Assembly: GCA_038237225.1 (NCBI GenBank)
Contig: JBBRYX010000004.1
Coordinates: 62,001 to 126,000, forward strand
Direction: 5' to 3'
DNA length: 64,000 bases
Origin: DASVUC01 sp038237225
GTDB taxonomy: Bacteria > Planctomycetota > Phycisphaerae > Tepidisphaerales > Tepidisphaeraceae
Positions 44,078-51,439 of the stretch are shown here, piece after piece. Position 1 is the stretch's first letter; each line of letters starts with the position of its first letter. The translations under genes were made by a program, and so were the position numbers. The notes under the pieces were generated by a model. It saw nothing but the letters and a program-made list of their open reading frames with translations, made no database searches and was not told where the DNA came from.

Positions 44078-44275
44078 ATGAGCAAGTGGTTTGCAGTTTT
44101 AACGTTGGGCGCGACGCTCGCCGTCTGTGGATGTAAGAATATGGACCATCATGACGACAACATGAATTCGTCTGATCCCAAGAAGATGTCGATGGACGCC
44201 TGTCCGCACTGCCCCGGCGTGCAGACTGCCACCGCCGACGGGAAGTGCCCGGAGTGCGCCATGAAGGTGAAGTAA
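44078..44275 (+). CDS. Small cysteine-rich lipoprotein
   Basis: 65 residues from the ATG at 44078 (AAGGAG nine bases upstream). Signal peptide with lipobox LAVCGC, so Cys at ~17-19 should be lipidated. The mature part has a two-CXXC cluster, ACPHCPG and CPECAMK, resembling heavy-metal-binding domains of the YHS/HMBD kind. Likely a periplasmic metal-binding lipoprotein; role unknown. A perfect terminator follows 18 bases downstream. Confidence 0.75.
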   Translation: MSKWFAVLTLGATLAVCGCKNMDHHDDNMNSSDPKKMSMDACPHCPGVQTATADGKCPECAMKVK

Positions 44276-44293
44276 TTTCGCAGCGCTTTGATC

Positions 44294-44335
44294 AAAGCCG
44301 CTCCGAATCGAATTCGATTCGGAGCGGCTTTTTTA
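44294..44335 (+). terminator. Rho-independent terminator (perfect palindrome)
   Basis: A perfect 38-base palindrome, 44294-44331 (19-bp arms beginning AAAGCCGCTCCGAATCG), is followed by TTTT. It ends the lipoprotein transcript. Confidence 0.9.
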
Positions 44336-44510
44336 TTGGGTCGTGCCAATGGGATGAATCTCTGTAGCAAGCTCGCGGCTTATCGAAAAGCGATTTCCGT
44401 GACGGTTGCAAAGTCCAATAACGCGCCTGAGCCGATGATCAGATATTGATGCGATGCCGTGTTACGCAATCTCGGGAGATACTGCCGACGTGCGAGAGAG
44501 GAGGGCCGGC

Positions 44511-44801
44511 GTGCGCTGCTCGGACGTAACGCTGAAGGAACAACTCGATACCGCGCTGCGAACGGCTTCGACGCTGCTTTCGCAGAATTATCTCGCGCAG
44601 GATCGCAAGCGCCTGATCAAGTGCATCGAACTGCTCGATGAAGCCAACCGCGCCATCGACGGCGGCATGTGGACTGCGGACACACCGGACAGCGATTCCA
44701 CGCCTGTGGTCGTCCCCGCCTCCGCCGGACCGGCGCGAGCTTCCGGCCTGATTGCCTCGCGCGCTTCAGTTCCGGAAGAGCCGCTCAAGCAGGCGAGTTG
44801 A
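44511..44801 (+). CDS. Small helical protein, unknown
   Basis: GTG at 44511 is chosen because AGAGGAGGG stands six bases upstream; the frame opens at 44454 but there no ribosome site is seen. The product of 96 residues begins MRCSDVTLKEQLDTALRTASTLLSQNYLAQDRKR, an amphipathic helical start, and ends in an Ala/Pro/Ser-rich tail. No known domain. It precedes the FHA gene by 95 bases on the same strand and could be in the same transcript. Confidence 0.55.
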   Translation: MRCSDVTLKEQLDTALRTASTLLSQNYLAQDRKRLIKCIELLDEANRAIDGGMWTADTPDSDSTPVVVPASAGPARASGLIASRASVPEEPLKQAS

Positions 44802-44896
44802 AACTTTCTCAATTCAGAAGCACGATCTTCCGTTTAACAGCAGTTGACGCGCATCGTGGGGAACGCATAGCCTCGGGGTTTGTGGAAAGAGACGCT

Positions 44897-45730
44897 ATGC
44901 GAGTCCAGCTGTCTAGCCAGGTGTCGGAGTTTCTTCCGGTGTTCAATATCTTCGCCGATGACGGGAACCGTTCGCCCGTTGCACTGGATCGAGCGGTGTG
45001 CGTGGTCGGGCGGCAAGAAGGAACCAATCTCCCGCTGCCCGCGGAGCATGTGAGCAAGGTGCACGCGTTTATCGTGCGCGAACAGGGGCGGGTTTACCTT
45101 CGCGATCTTGCGAGCACCAACGGGGTTGAGCTGAACGGCGCTCCGGTGCAGGAGGCGGGATTGTCGGATGCCGATACGCTGCGCATCGGATCGTATACCC
45201 TGCGCTGCGCCTCCGGTTTTGGCGCGGCCAAGGAGATTCGGGGGCAACTTAGGTACATGCCGATGGATGTCCCTCCCCCACCGCCTGCGGAACTGCGGAA
45301 GGATGACGTGAGCTTCCCGTTTCCGCGCGATCGGCACACGATGCTCATCGGACGGCGCGAGGGCTGCGATGTTCGCCTTGATGATCCTTCGGTTGCGCCC
45401 GTCCACGCGATCCTCTTTGAGATTGACGGCCGGCGGTATGTCCACGACTTCGGTGCGCCGGGTGGAACGACGGTCAACGGCCAGCCGATTCACCGCACGG
45501 AGCTCAATCCCGGAGACGCGTTGAAGATCGGCGAGGTTGGTCTGCGGTATGAGATCAGCGATCGCGAGCCGACACCGGCGGAGGACTTTCACCGCTCGGA
45601 GGACTCCATGGACACCACGACGCCGGCCGAGTTGGTGGATGTCGAAGATTCGTTTGCGCCGGCGCTAGCTTGGGATTCAGAAATCATCGATGTGGAAATT
45701 TCCGTTGCGCCGTCCCCTCACTTCCCATGA
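44897..45730 (+). CDS. Protein with two FHA domains
   Basis: 277 residues from the ATG at 44897 (GAAAGAG upstream). FHA domains bind phosphothreonine. Domain 1 (~25-95): VVGRQEGTNLPLPAEHVSKVHAFIV, LRDLASTNGVELNG. Domain 2 (~140-215): LIGRREGCDVRLDDPSVAPVHAILFE, VHDFGAPGGTTVNG. Both retain the GR, SxxH-like (VSKVH and VAPVH) and NG motifs, although SxxH is changed to APVH in the second. The C terminus is acidic. It would link to a Ser/Thr kinase such as those at 24201 or 41321, but no physical link is shown. Convergent with the exporter gene. Confidence 0.85.
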   Translation: MRVQLSSQVSEFLPVFNIFADDGNRSPVALDRAVCVVGRQEGTNLPLPAEHVSKVHAFIVREQGRVYLRDLASTNGVELNGAPVQEAGLSDADTLRIGSYTLRCASGFGAAKEIRGQLRYMPMDVPPPPPAELRKDDVSFPFPRDRHTMLIGRREGCDVRLDDPSVAPVHAILFEIDGRRYVHDFGAPGGTTVNGQPIHRTELNPGDALKIGEVGLRYEISDREPTPAEDFHRSEDSMDTTTPAELVDVEDSFAPALAWDSEIIDVEISVAPSPHFP

Positions 45731-45757
45731 GGGAGAAGAACAGGAGCCGCATTGCTG

Positions 45758-46135
45758 TTACATGGCATCGGTTCTCGCTTCGTTGGGGCCGGGGGCTGGT
45801 AATGGTTTCTCCGGCGGCGCGAGGAGCTTGAGACCGATGACGCCGAGAATGATCAGGCCCAGGCACGACAGACGTGTGAGGTCGCGGGAGTCCTTGAAAA
45901 GATAAATTCCGATGATCACGGTGCCGGCAGCGCCGAGGCCTGTCCACACGGCATAAGCGGTCCCGATGGGAATCCCCCTGCTTGTTGCGAGGCTCAGAAG
46001 GCCGAAGCTCAGAATCATCGTCACCATTGTGAGGGCCACGACGGGGTAATGCGCTCTGAAGCCGTTGGTGTATTTGAACCCCAGCGGCCAAGCCATTTCA
46101 CAGCAGGCGGCAAGCAAGAGAAAAAGCCAGGCCAT
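45758..46135 (-). CDS. gdx: SMR-family guanidinium exporter (Gdx/SugE type)
   Basis: 125-residue small multidrug-resistance transporter with four membrane segments. The central Glu is present in CCEMAWPLGFKYTNGF, and GTAYAVWTGLGAAGTVIIGIYLF is the SugE/Gdx signature. Gdx-type members export guanidinium by proton antiport; EmrE-type members export drugs. The KYTNGF and WTGLG pattern favours Gdx. The C-terminal ~16 residues, rich in proline and charged groups, are extra. The ribosome site lies in a hairpin (46143-46160). No guanidine riboswitch was recognised. Confidence 0.85.
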   Translation of the reverse strand: MAWLFLLLAACCEMAWPLGFKYTNGFRAHYPVVALTMVTMILSFGLLSLATSRGIPIGTAYAVWTGLGAAGTVIIGIYLFKDSRDLTRLSCLGLIILGVIGLKLLAPPEKPLPAPGPNEARTDAM

Positions 46136-46142
46136 CGCGAAG

Positions 46143-46160
46143 CCTCCTTGTCAAAGGAGG
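46143..46160 (-). promoter_or_regulatory. Hairpin that sequesters the exporter ribosome binding site
   Basis: On the - strand the RNA reads CCUCCUU-UGAC-AAGGAGG, a perfect 7-bp hairpin whose 3' arm is the ideal Shine-Dalgarno sequence, seven bases before the ATG at 46135. Translation should be low unless the hairpin opens. The UGAC loop is not the ACGR loop of guanidine-II riboswitches. Confidence 0.7.
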
Positions 46161-46197
46161 GGAGAATAGCAGGAAGCAAGATGCGGTGCATGCGCCG

Positions 46198-46851
46198 TTA
46201 AACCATCTCAGTTGTACGAAGCGCTCTCGGTCTCGAACGAGCCATCACGAGAGGCGCGAGAGCGAAAAGGGAGAGGGGTGTCGGTTCCGGAATGGTTTCG
46301 AAGCTGGTGGTGAAGTCGTCGATAAAGACGTGGTCGCCGAGGGGGTAATTGTCTTTTTGATCGGTGAGGAGGATGCGTTTGATGTTGGTATTTTGGATGC
46401 CGAAGTATTCCCCGTTGTTGATGCCGGAGTAAGGGAGCGTGATGAGGTAGGATTCGAGCAGGATGTTGGCGGTGTCGAAGGCTTCCATCAACCAGGTGTT
46501 GTCGGCAGCGCCCCAGTTGAAGGCGGCGGCGCCGACGGGAGTCGTGAAGACGAACTCGATCTTGCCCGGGAGGATCGGGTTGGAGACCTGGCCCGACTGG
46601 AGGGAGTTGACGCCGGCGGTGTTGTACTGAGTGATGTAGTTGGGGGTGACGTCGAGGGGTCCGTCGAGTCCACTGAATTTGACATTGCCGAAGACGGCGG
46701 AGGTGAATTGTCCGGTGGGACCGGAGTCGAAGGTGATGATCGCGGGACCGAGGAAGATGGGGCAGGAGGGGGCATAGCCGGTGCCGGAGAGAAGCGAGGC
46801 CGATGCGACGGCGGGGATGAGCGGCAGGATGAGGGCGAGAAGGATTTTCAT
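46198..46851 (-). CDS. PEP-CTERM exported protein 1
   Basis: 217 residues. A signal peptide (MKILLALILPLIPAVASAS) leads to a beta-rich domain typical of PEP-CTERM proteins (AIITFDSGPTGQF...IDDFTTSF) and a C-terminal PEP-CTERM sorting motif (IPEPTPLSLFALAPLVMARSRPR). The protein should be exported and then recognised by an exosortase. Its ATG overlaps the upstream stop as TAATG, so it is translationally coupled to PEP-CTERM protein 2. Function unknown; likely surface or matrix component. Confidence 0.83.
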   Translation of the reverse strand: MKILLALILPLIPAVASASLLSGTGYAPSCPIFLGPAIITFDSGPTGQFTSAVFGNVKFSGLDGPLDVTPNYITQYNTAGVNSLQSGQVSNPILPGKIEFVFTTPVGAAAFNWGAADNTWLMEAFDTANILLESYLITLPYSGINNGEYFGIQNTNIKRILLTDQKDNYPLGDHVFIDDFTTSFETIPEPTPLSLFALAPLVMARSRPRALRTTEMV

Positions 46852-47516
46852 TAGAGGACCTCCGGAAGGATTTTTTGACGGCGGGCGGTGGTTGCGGCGA
46901 AAGCAGCGATCGAGAGGAGAAGGGTGGCGGAGGGTTCGGGGACGGGGTCGAAGGTGAAGTCATCGTAGATGAGACCCCCGCCGCCGTAGGAACTGTCGAG
47001 GTCGAAGAGCCCCGTGGGGGGAACGACCTCGATGCGGGTGATGTTGGAATAGGCGGAGAGATTGACGTAGGTGGTGGCGTTGGCGGCGTTGCCGAAGTTT
47101 CCGGGTGAGGGCCCATTACCGATGATTGGATCGATGCCCAGGAGCGTCAATCCGGAATAGACTTTGACCTGGGCGATGGTTCCGTATTCGTCGGCGGCGA
47201 CAGCGTGGAAGCCGAGGTTGTTGACCGGGGTGGTGAAGTCCACGTAAAGATCGGGAACGGAGGTGGGGAACCCGAAGGTTGGATTGAAGGGGACGAGGAC
47301 GTTGGGGGCGCCGAAGGGGCTGGGTCCGAGATAGGCGTAGGCGATGGTGGTCAGACCGGTCTCGGAGGTGAACTGCGCGCCGGCATATTGGGTTGTGACA
47401 TCGGTGCCGGAAGGGACGTTGTCGAAATCGATGACTGTGGCGCAAGCCACCGGTAATGCCGCAAATGCCAGAAATGACGCAACAACGACGACGAACGTAG
47501 AGAATGCATTTTTCAC
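46851..47516 (-). CDS. PEP-CTERM exported protein 2
   Basis: 221 residues from a GTG at 47516 with GGAGG seven bases upstream. Signal peptide MKNAFSTFVVVVASFLAFAALPVACA, then a beta-sandwich-like domain starting VIDFDNVPSGTDVTTQYAGAQFTS and including LYVDFTTPVNNLGFHAV and YDDFTFDP, and a C-terminal PVPEPSATLLLSIAAFAATTARRQK sorting signal. It pairs with PEP-CTERM protein 1 in a two-gene operon; the genes share one base. Confidence 0.83.
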   Translation of the reverse strand: MKNAFSTFVVVVASFLAFAALPVACATVIDFDNVPSGTDVTTQYAGAQFTSETGLTTIAYAYLGPSPFGAPNVLVPFNPTFGFPTSVPDLYVDFTTPVNNLGFHAVAADEYGTIAQVKVYSGLTLLGIDPIIGNGPSPGNFGNAANATTYVNLSAYSNITRIEVVPPTGLFDLDSSYGGGGLIYDDFTFDPVPEPSATLLLSIAAFAATTARRQKILPEVL

Positions 47517-47613
47517 AGCCGGTCCTCCGATGCCCCCTGAAGTGGTGCTGGAATCCGATAGCCGGAGTTAACGATACCACCAAACCGGCAAATTTCAAAA
47601 AACTGCTTTTACC

Positions 47614-47641
47614 TTGACCCAGAATCGGGGCATCGGATAAT
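47614..47641 (+). promoter_or_regulatory. Probable sigma-70-type promoter
   Basis: TTGACC at 47614-47619 and GATAAT at 47636-47641 with a 16-base spacer (ATAATG with 17). It would start transcription near 47649, ~80 bases before the PEP-CTERM fusion gene. It is the best consensus promoter seen in the window. Confidence 0.6.
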
Positions 47642-47661
47642 GGCCGCAGGCTCAGGTAACG

Positions 47662-47685
47662 CCGGCGCGCCCATCTCTGCGCCGG
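47662..47685 (+). promoter_or_regulatory. 5' leader hairpin before the PEP-CTERM fusion gene
   Basis: Perfect arms CCGGCGC (47662-47668) and GCGCCGG (47679-47685) in the predicted leader, followed by TAGGGCAGCTTTT. It is not a convincing terminator or known riboswitch class. Confidence 0.4.
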
Positions 47686-47728
47686 TAGGGCAGCTTTTAA
47701 ACCTTGGTTTTTGGGAATGAGGGCAATC

Positions 47729-49435
47729 ATGGATCGTGCGCGCGGGTTTCTGTTTTGCGTCCTGATGGTCTGCACCTCGTGGGCAAGCTCGGCGCTGGGA
47801 GCATCGGGGCCGACGAGCACACTTTACATCACGAGCTATGGGGAGTTCGCGGGCGGGACATCCGGGGGGCTTGATCTGGTTCAGGGATTGATGGTGAACT
47901 CGTTTCCGACGGGGAACCCGGTTGACATCTGCATCGCCGCCGCGGGCGACATCCGAACGATGGGCTATACGACCGGGGACATCGGGAGCCGGTTTACCCT
48001 GGGGGGAGGGACGCTGGTGGGCGGGCCTTATGTCAACAACATCGTGAACAGCCAGTTGCACGATGGGACCTCGGATGGCGCGTTCAACTACAGCATCGAC
48101 TTCCCGACCGGGAACGTGCTGCGGTTCACGAATAACTGGACAAGTCCGAGCGTGATGTTCAGCGTGACGCCGGCAACGGCGGGTTGGATCACGATGAACG
48201 CGAGCGATGGAAGCTTCTGGCTTACGCAGTATGGCTTTTCGGATCTGGTGGAGCATCGGTCGGCGGGCGGCACGCTGCTGAGTTCTTTCAACAGCGGTGT
48301 GAATGGCACGCAGGGGCTGGCGCTGGATCCGATCGATGGGACGCTTTGGCTGGGGCAGGGATTCACGCTGTATCAGTTCAGCCAGGCGGGTGTGCCGGTG
48401 CAGAACCTGACGTACGCGCTGCCGAGCGGGCAGTGGTTTGGGATGGAGTTTGACACGACGCCGGTGCTGGAGCCGGAGCCCTCCGGGCTGTTGTTGCTGG
48501 TGATGGGGATTCCGCTGCTGGTGGTTCGACGGGTGAAGAGGCGTTCTATGCCGAACCGATTCGCGGTCTTGGTTGGCGTGGTTTTCGCTGGCGCGATGAT
48601 GGCCCATTCCGCCCGCGCGGCGCCGGTCACGATTACTCCGGGACCCGCACTGAATCCGGGGACGAATCTGCTGGTGAACGGCTCGTTCGAAGGGGGTTTC
48701 ACGGCGAGTCCGCTGATCGGCAGCTATTGGGCGTCCGGCACCGCCGGCGCGCCGCTGGAACCGGTGACCGGATGGATGACCAACGGGTCGAGCGGCAACT
48801 ATGCTTATCGGGCGAATACGGGAGTGACTTCCAACTCCGCGCCGGTTCCGGATGGCGCGGTGGCGCTGTATTTTGGGAATGGGTTTATCAGCAGCATCTC
48901 GGAGACACCGACGTTTAATGCCGATGGGTCGGTGATTTTTGTGTCGCCGACGCCGACGATCACGCCTGGGTTTTCTTTGAGCCCGCCGGTGTCGATCAAG
49001 CAGAAAGTTGTGGGTCTGACCCTCGGGAACACGTACGCGCTGAGCTTCTGGACTTCGGGGGAAGATGCGATGGGCGGTAATTACGGGCACGATGGTTTGT
49101 TTGGGTTGGATGTGACGGGATTCACGACGGCGTATCTGGCAGCGCCAGCGGGGGCGCTGGGCGGGGTAGGCAATCAGAAGGTGTATCGGTTTGAGTTTGT
49201 GCCGGCGACTTCGACGGTGACGTTTGAGTTTACGAACTGGGGCCACATCAGCGGCGGCGGGAGTTCGCCGCTGGGGGCGACGCCGGGTTGGACGATTCCG
49301 TTGGATACGACGGAGCTGGTGTTGGACCATGTGATCTTGAATGATCTGGGCCCGGGAGAGAATACACCGGAGCCGGGGGCGATTGGGGTGTTGTGCGTGG
49401 CGGGGATTGGGTTGCTTGGTCGGCGGAAGCGGTGA
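47729..49435 (+). CDS. Double PEP-CTERM polyprotein (two complete units in one frame)
   Basis: The ATG at 47729 with GAGGG upstream is preferred over a TTG at 47711. The product has two full PEP-CTERM units: unit 1 has a signal peptide (GFLFCVLMVCTSWASSALGA), a beta-propeller-like body (NASDGSFWLTQYG, DPIDGTLWLGQG) and a PEP-CTERM end (VLEPEPSGLLLLVMGIPLLVVRRVKRR). Directly after it, at 48548, an internal ATG begins unit 2 with a second signal peptide (MPNRFAVLVGVVFAGAMMAHSARA), a carbohydrate-binding-like body (NLLVNGSFEGGF, DGAVALYFGNGF) and its own PEP-CTERM end (NTPEPGAIGVLCVAGIGLLGRRKR). No stop codon separates them. GAAGAGG lies six bases before the internal ATG, so unit 2 can also be made alone. 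Confidence 0.8.
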   Translation: MDRARGFLFCVLMVCTSWASSALGASGPTSTLYITSYGEFAGGTSGGLDLVQGLMVNSFPTGNPVDICIAAAGDIRTMGYTTGDIGSRFTLGGGTLVGGPYVNNIVNSQLHDGTSDGAFNYSIDFPTGNVLRFTNNWTSPSVMFSVTPATAGWITMNASDGSFWLTQYGFSDLVEHRSAGGTLLSSFNSGVNGTQGLALDPIDGTLWLGQGFTLYQFSQAGVPVQNLTYALPSGQWFGMEFDTTPVLEPEPSGLLLLVMGIPLLVVRRVKRRSMPNRFAVLVGVVFAGAMMAHSARAAPVTITPGPALNPGTNLLVNGSFEGGFTASPLIGSYWASGTAGAPLEPVTGWMTNGSSGNYAYRANTGVTSNSAPVPDGAVALYFGNGFISSISETPTFNADGSVIFVSPTPTITPGFSLSPPVSIKQKVVGLTLGNTYALSFWTSGEDAMGGNYGHDGLFGLDVTGFTTAYLAAPAGALGGVGNQKVYRFEFVPATSTVTFEFTNWGHISGGGSSPLGATPGWTIPLDTTELVLDHVILNDLGPGENTPEPGAIGVLCVAGIGLLGRRKR

Positions 49436-50015
49436 GCTTGCGGTCCTGAGTTTCATCGGTGCACCGTCGATGTTGATGATGCGATTGGGCGGGAGTGGAT
49501 TCAGGAGGAGGGGCGGTTTTATTGGGGTTGGTGAGGTTGTAGAGGTGTTGGCCGAGGCGAGAGGCGATGAGGATGGTGCGTGCGGCTCGGTGGGAGACGT
49601 CGGCGTAGGGGTGTGCGGCTTGTTGAGTGAGGGTTTGGAGGGATGTGGAGAGGGCACTGAGGAAGAGGCCAAGTTTGCCGCCGAAGAGCTCTTCGCGGCG
49701 GTGGTTGAGGTGTTGTTGGAAGCGGGGGTTGTGGGTTCGCCAGTCGTAGAGGGTTCTGCGGTTGATTTGAAGGAGTTCGGCGATTTTGAGATCGGTGTTG
49801 CCAGTGAGCATGAGGTCTATTGCGGCGAGCTGGCGCGGGGTGAGGTCGTGGGAGATGGGGTTTGGATCGGGGTCTGGGGATTGATCCGGTGGTGATTGAG
49901 GCGTGAGAGGATTTGGGAGGTTTTGGGAGGTGTCATCGGAGTTGGTGGATGCGTGAGGGTCGTCAATGGATGATGGAACGGCTGGGGAAACGCGAGAAAC
50001 TGGTGACTGGAGCAT
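49248..50015 (-). CDS. Helix-turn-helix protein (small-terminase-like HTH)
   Basis: 255 residues from an ATG preceded by GGGAGG. A HTH region at ~57-95, LTPRQLAAIDLMLTGNTDLKIAELLQINRRTLYDWRTHNPRF, matches the phBC6A51/small-terminase type of domain found in many stand-alone planctomycete proteins. The N-terminal ~55 and C-terminal ~85 residues are rich in Pro, Ser, Thr and Gln and are probably disordered. The last 188 bases overlap the 3' end of the PEP-CTERM fusion gene on the other strand; the true C terminus may be shorter in function. Probably DNA-binding; target unknown. Confidence 0.65.
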   Translation of the reverse strand: MLQSPVSRVSPAVPSSIDDPHASTNSDDTSQNLPNPLTPQSPPDQSPDPDPNPISHDLTPRQLAAIDLMLTGNTDLKIAELLQINRRTLYDWRTHNPRFQQHLNHRREELFGGKLGLFLSALSTSLQTLTQQAAHPYADVSHRAARTILIASRLGQHLYNLTNPNKTAPPPESTPAQSHHQHRRCTDETQDRKLTASADQATQSPPRTTPQSPPAPVYSLPGPDHSRSHGPTPAPSYPTESSNPASPPAANSRRR

Positions 50016-50195
50016 ATAGCCTCCCGAGGTAAAGCGAGGCTTAATGTTAGTCTATTGTTAGGATTAGTCAAGGACATTTTTCAAGTTGTGAGATGGGTGG
50101 GTCCGGATAGTCTGGACGCATCTCTTGGTTCGGTCTGAGTGACGCAAATGGGGGGAGTTTGAGCGGTGGGCGGGTCGATTGGGAGGGTGGGCTGA

Positions 50196-50229
50196 GGGAA
50201 GAAGAAGGGCTCCCGTCCCTCTTCTTCGG
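50196..50229. repeat. Palindromic repeat, family C
   Basis: GAAGAAGGGCTCCCGTCC followed by CTCTTCTTC; inverse complement of the unit inside aroDE (30182-30261). Confidence 0.75.
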
Positions 50230-50270
50230 AATGTGCAGGGTTGCCCCGCTCGAAATGGTCACGAAATGAG

Positions 50271-50303
50271 GGGAGAAGAAGGCCTCCCGTCCCTCTTCTT
50301 TCG
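50271..50303. repeat. Palindromic repeat, family C (second copy)
   Basis: AGAAGGCCTCCCGTCC followed by CTCTTCTTTCG; differs from the first copy at a few positions. Confidence 0.75.
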
Positions 50304-50381
50304 GGACCGAGCACTTGCGCGGAAAAGAAGAAGACTTGGGGAGGGGATGCTGGGTCTTGGGGTTTCTGGTGATGGTGTTGG

Positions 50382-51107
50382 TTATTCGGCGAGGTTGATG
50401 GCGGCCATTCGGGATTTGGCGTCGCGCATTTGGGGGTCTAGTTTTAGCGCCATTTCGTATTCGGCTCTTGCGAGTTTGGTGCGGCCTTGCTGTTCGAAGA
50501 CGCTTGCGAGGTTGTAGTGGATTTCGGCGGGGGTGAGGACGGTTTGGAATTGTTGGACGGACTCGGGGATTCGTCCGCGGCGGGCGAGGAGCAGGCCGTA
50601 GTTGACGCGGATGGGTTGGCAGGTGCCGTCCTGGGCGATTCCCTTTTTGTAGGCTTCTTCGGCGCGGGACCAGTCGCCCATGAGTTCGAAGGTGAAGCCG
50701 AGATTGGAGTAGGCGCTGGCGATGCCGTTGGTGGATTCGATGTAGGCGTTCCAGGCTTCGATGGCCTTGGGCCAGTTTTTCATGTGGGATTGGCAGACGG
50801 CGAGGCGGTACTCGGCCCAGAGGTAGTCGGGCTGAATTTTGCAGGCGGATTCGTATTGTTGAGCGGCGACCTGGTAGTTTCCTTCGGCTTCGGCGTATTG
50901 GCCGGCGGCGAAGTGGGTCTGTGCGGCGACGGGGGGATCTTTCTCGTTCAGGAAAGGATCGCTTTTGTCGACGACGGGTGAGACGGCACCTCTCAGGAAG
51001 TTGCCTTGTTGGGGTTGGGCGTCGGCTTTGTCGTGGTTGTTGTTGGCGCAACCGACGACGAAGGAAGCGGAGAGGCAAGCGGCGAATAGTTTGGCGGTGG
51101 GATTCAT
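50382..51107 (-). CDS. TPR-repeat lipoprotein
   Basis: 241 residues from an ATG with AAGGAG upstream. Signal peptide with lipobox FVVGC at ~16-20. Five or so tetratricopeptide repeats fill ~60-235 (AAQTHFAAGQYAEAEGNYQVAAQQYESAC, EYRLAVCQSHMKNWPKAIEAWNAYI, AYSNLGFTFELMGDWSRAEEAYKKGI, NYGLLLARRGRIPESVQQFQTVL, YNLASVFEQQGRTKLARAEYEMAL). These form a superhelical scaffold for protein binding. Outer or inner membrane-bound; role unknown. Divergent from the cytochrome gene with 332 bases between. Confidence 0.85.
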   Translation of the reverse strand: MNPTAKLFAACLSASFVVGCANNNHDKADAQPQQGNFLRGAVSPVVDKSDPFLNEKDPPVAAQTHFAAGQYAEAEGNYQVAAQQYESACKIQPDYLWAEYRLAVCQSHMKNWPKAIEAWNAYIESTNGIASAYSNLGFTFELMGDWSRAEEAYKKGIAQDGTCQPIRVNYGLLLARRGRIPESVQQFQTVLTPAEIHYNLASVFEQQGRTKLARAEYEMALKLDPQMRDAKSRMAAINLAE

Positions 51108-51439
51108 TCTCGGACTCCTTGATTCTTAGTAACCGGTCCGTCGTTCGACTGCGCTCATGGCAGGCGGAAGCGGATCCTACGCGCTCGTTTGGAACGCAAG
51201 AGTTTTATCGACCGTTGGGGCTGGGGAGTTTGGTTTATCTGTGTGGGTCCGATAATTGGGTGTCCGCGATCAGTTGTCAGTTGTCAGTTGCTAATCGCGC
51301 TGACCATGGATAACGGACTTGAGTGTGGGGGTGGGTTGCGTTATAGATTTGGGTTGGATGCGATGGTGGAGGTGCTGGGTCGTAAGTCATTGCACTTGTG
51401 AGGCTTTGACTTGTTTTTTTACCTATCGGATGACGAGCA
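51108..51439. promoter_or_regulatory. 332-base divergent region between the TPR gene and the giant cytochrome gene
   Basis: Contains the ribosome site AAGGAG of the TPR gene and a triple TCAGTTG direct repeat at 51269-51290, a possible regulator site. A TTGACT at 51402 with a T-rich tract lies near the cytochrome start but without a good -10. Confidence 0.3.
51269..51290. repeat. Triple short direct repeat TCAGTTG
   Basis: Three copies of TCAGTTG in a row with one shared base pattern in the spacer upstream of the cytochrome gene. Confidence 0.5.

Larger units (their letters stand above)
50016..50381. other. 366-base intergenic region with two family-C repeats
   Basis: The gap between the HTH gene and the TPR gene holds two purine/pyrimidine repeats of family C (50196-50229 and 50271-50303) and a purine-rich tract near 50322-50345. 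Nothing else was recognised. Confidence 0.5.

Noticed and set aside
44149..44370. - strand open frame across the lipoprotein gene and its terminator
   Set aside because: It overlaps a lipoprotein with a clear lipobox and runs through the perfect terminator palindrome.
46136..46197. Guanidine riboswitch upstream of the exporter gene
   Set aside because: No ACGR double hairpin or other guanidine consensus could be found; only a ribosome-site hairpin is seen.
47609..49672. Long - strand open frame with an Arg/Pro/His-rich product opposite the PEP-CTERM fusion gene
   Set aside because: It lies antisense to a gene with clear domains and is a product of strong codon bias in GC-rich DNA.
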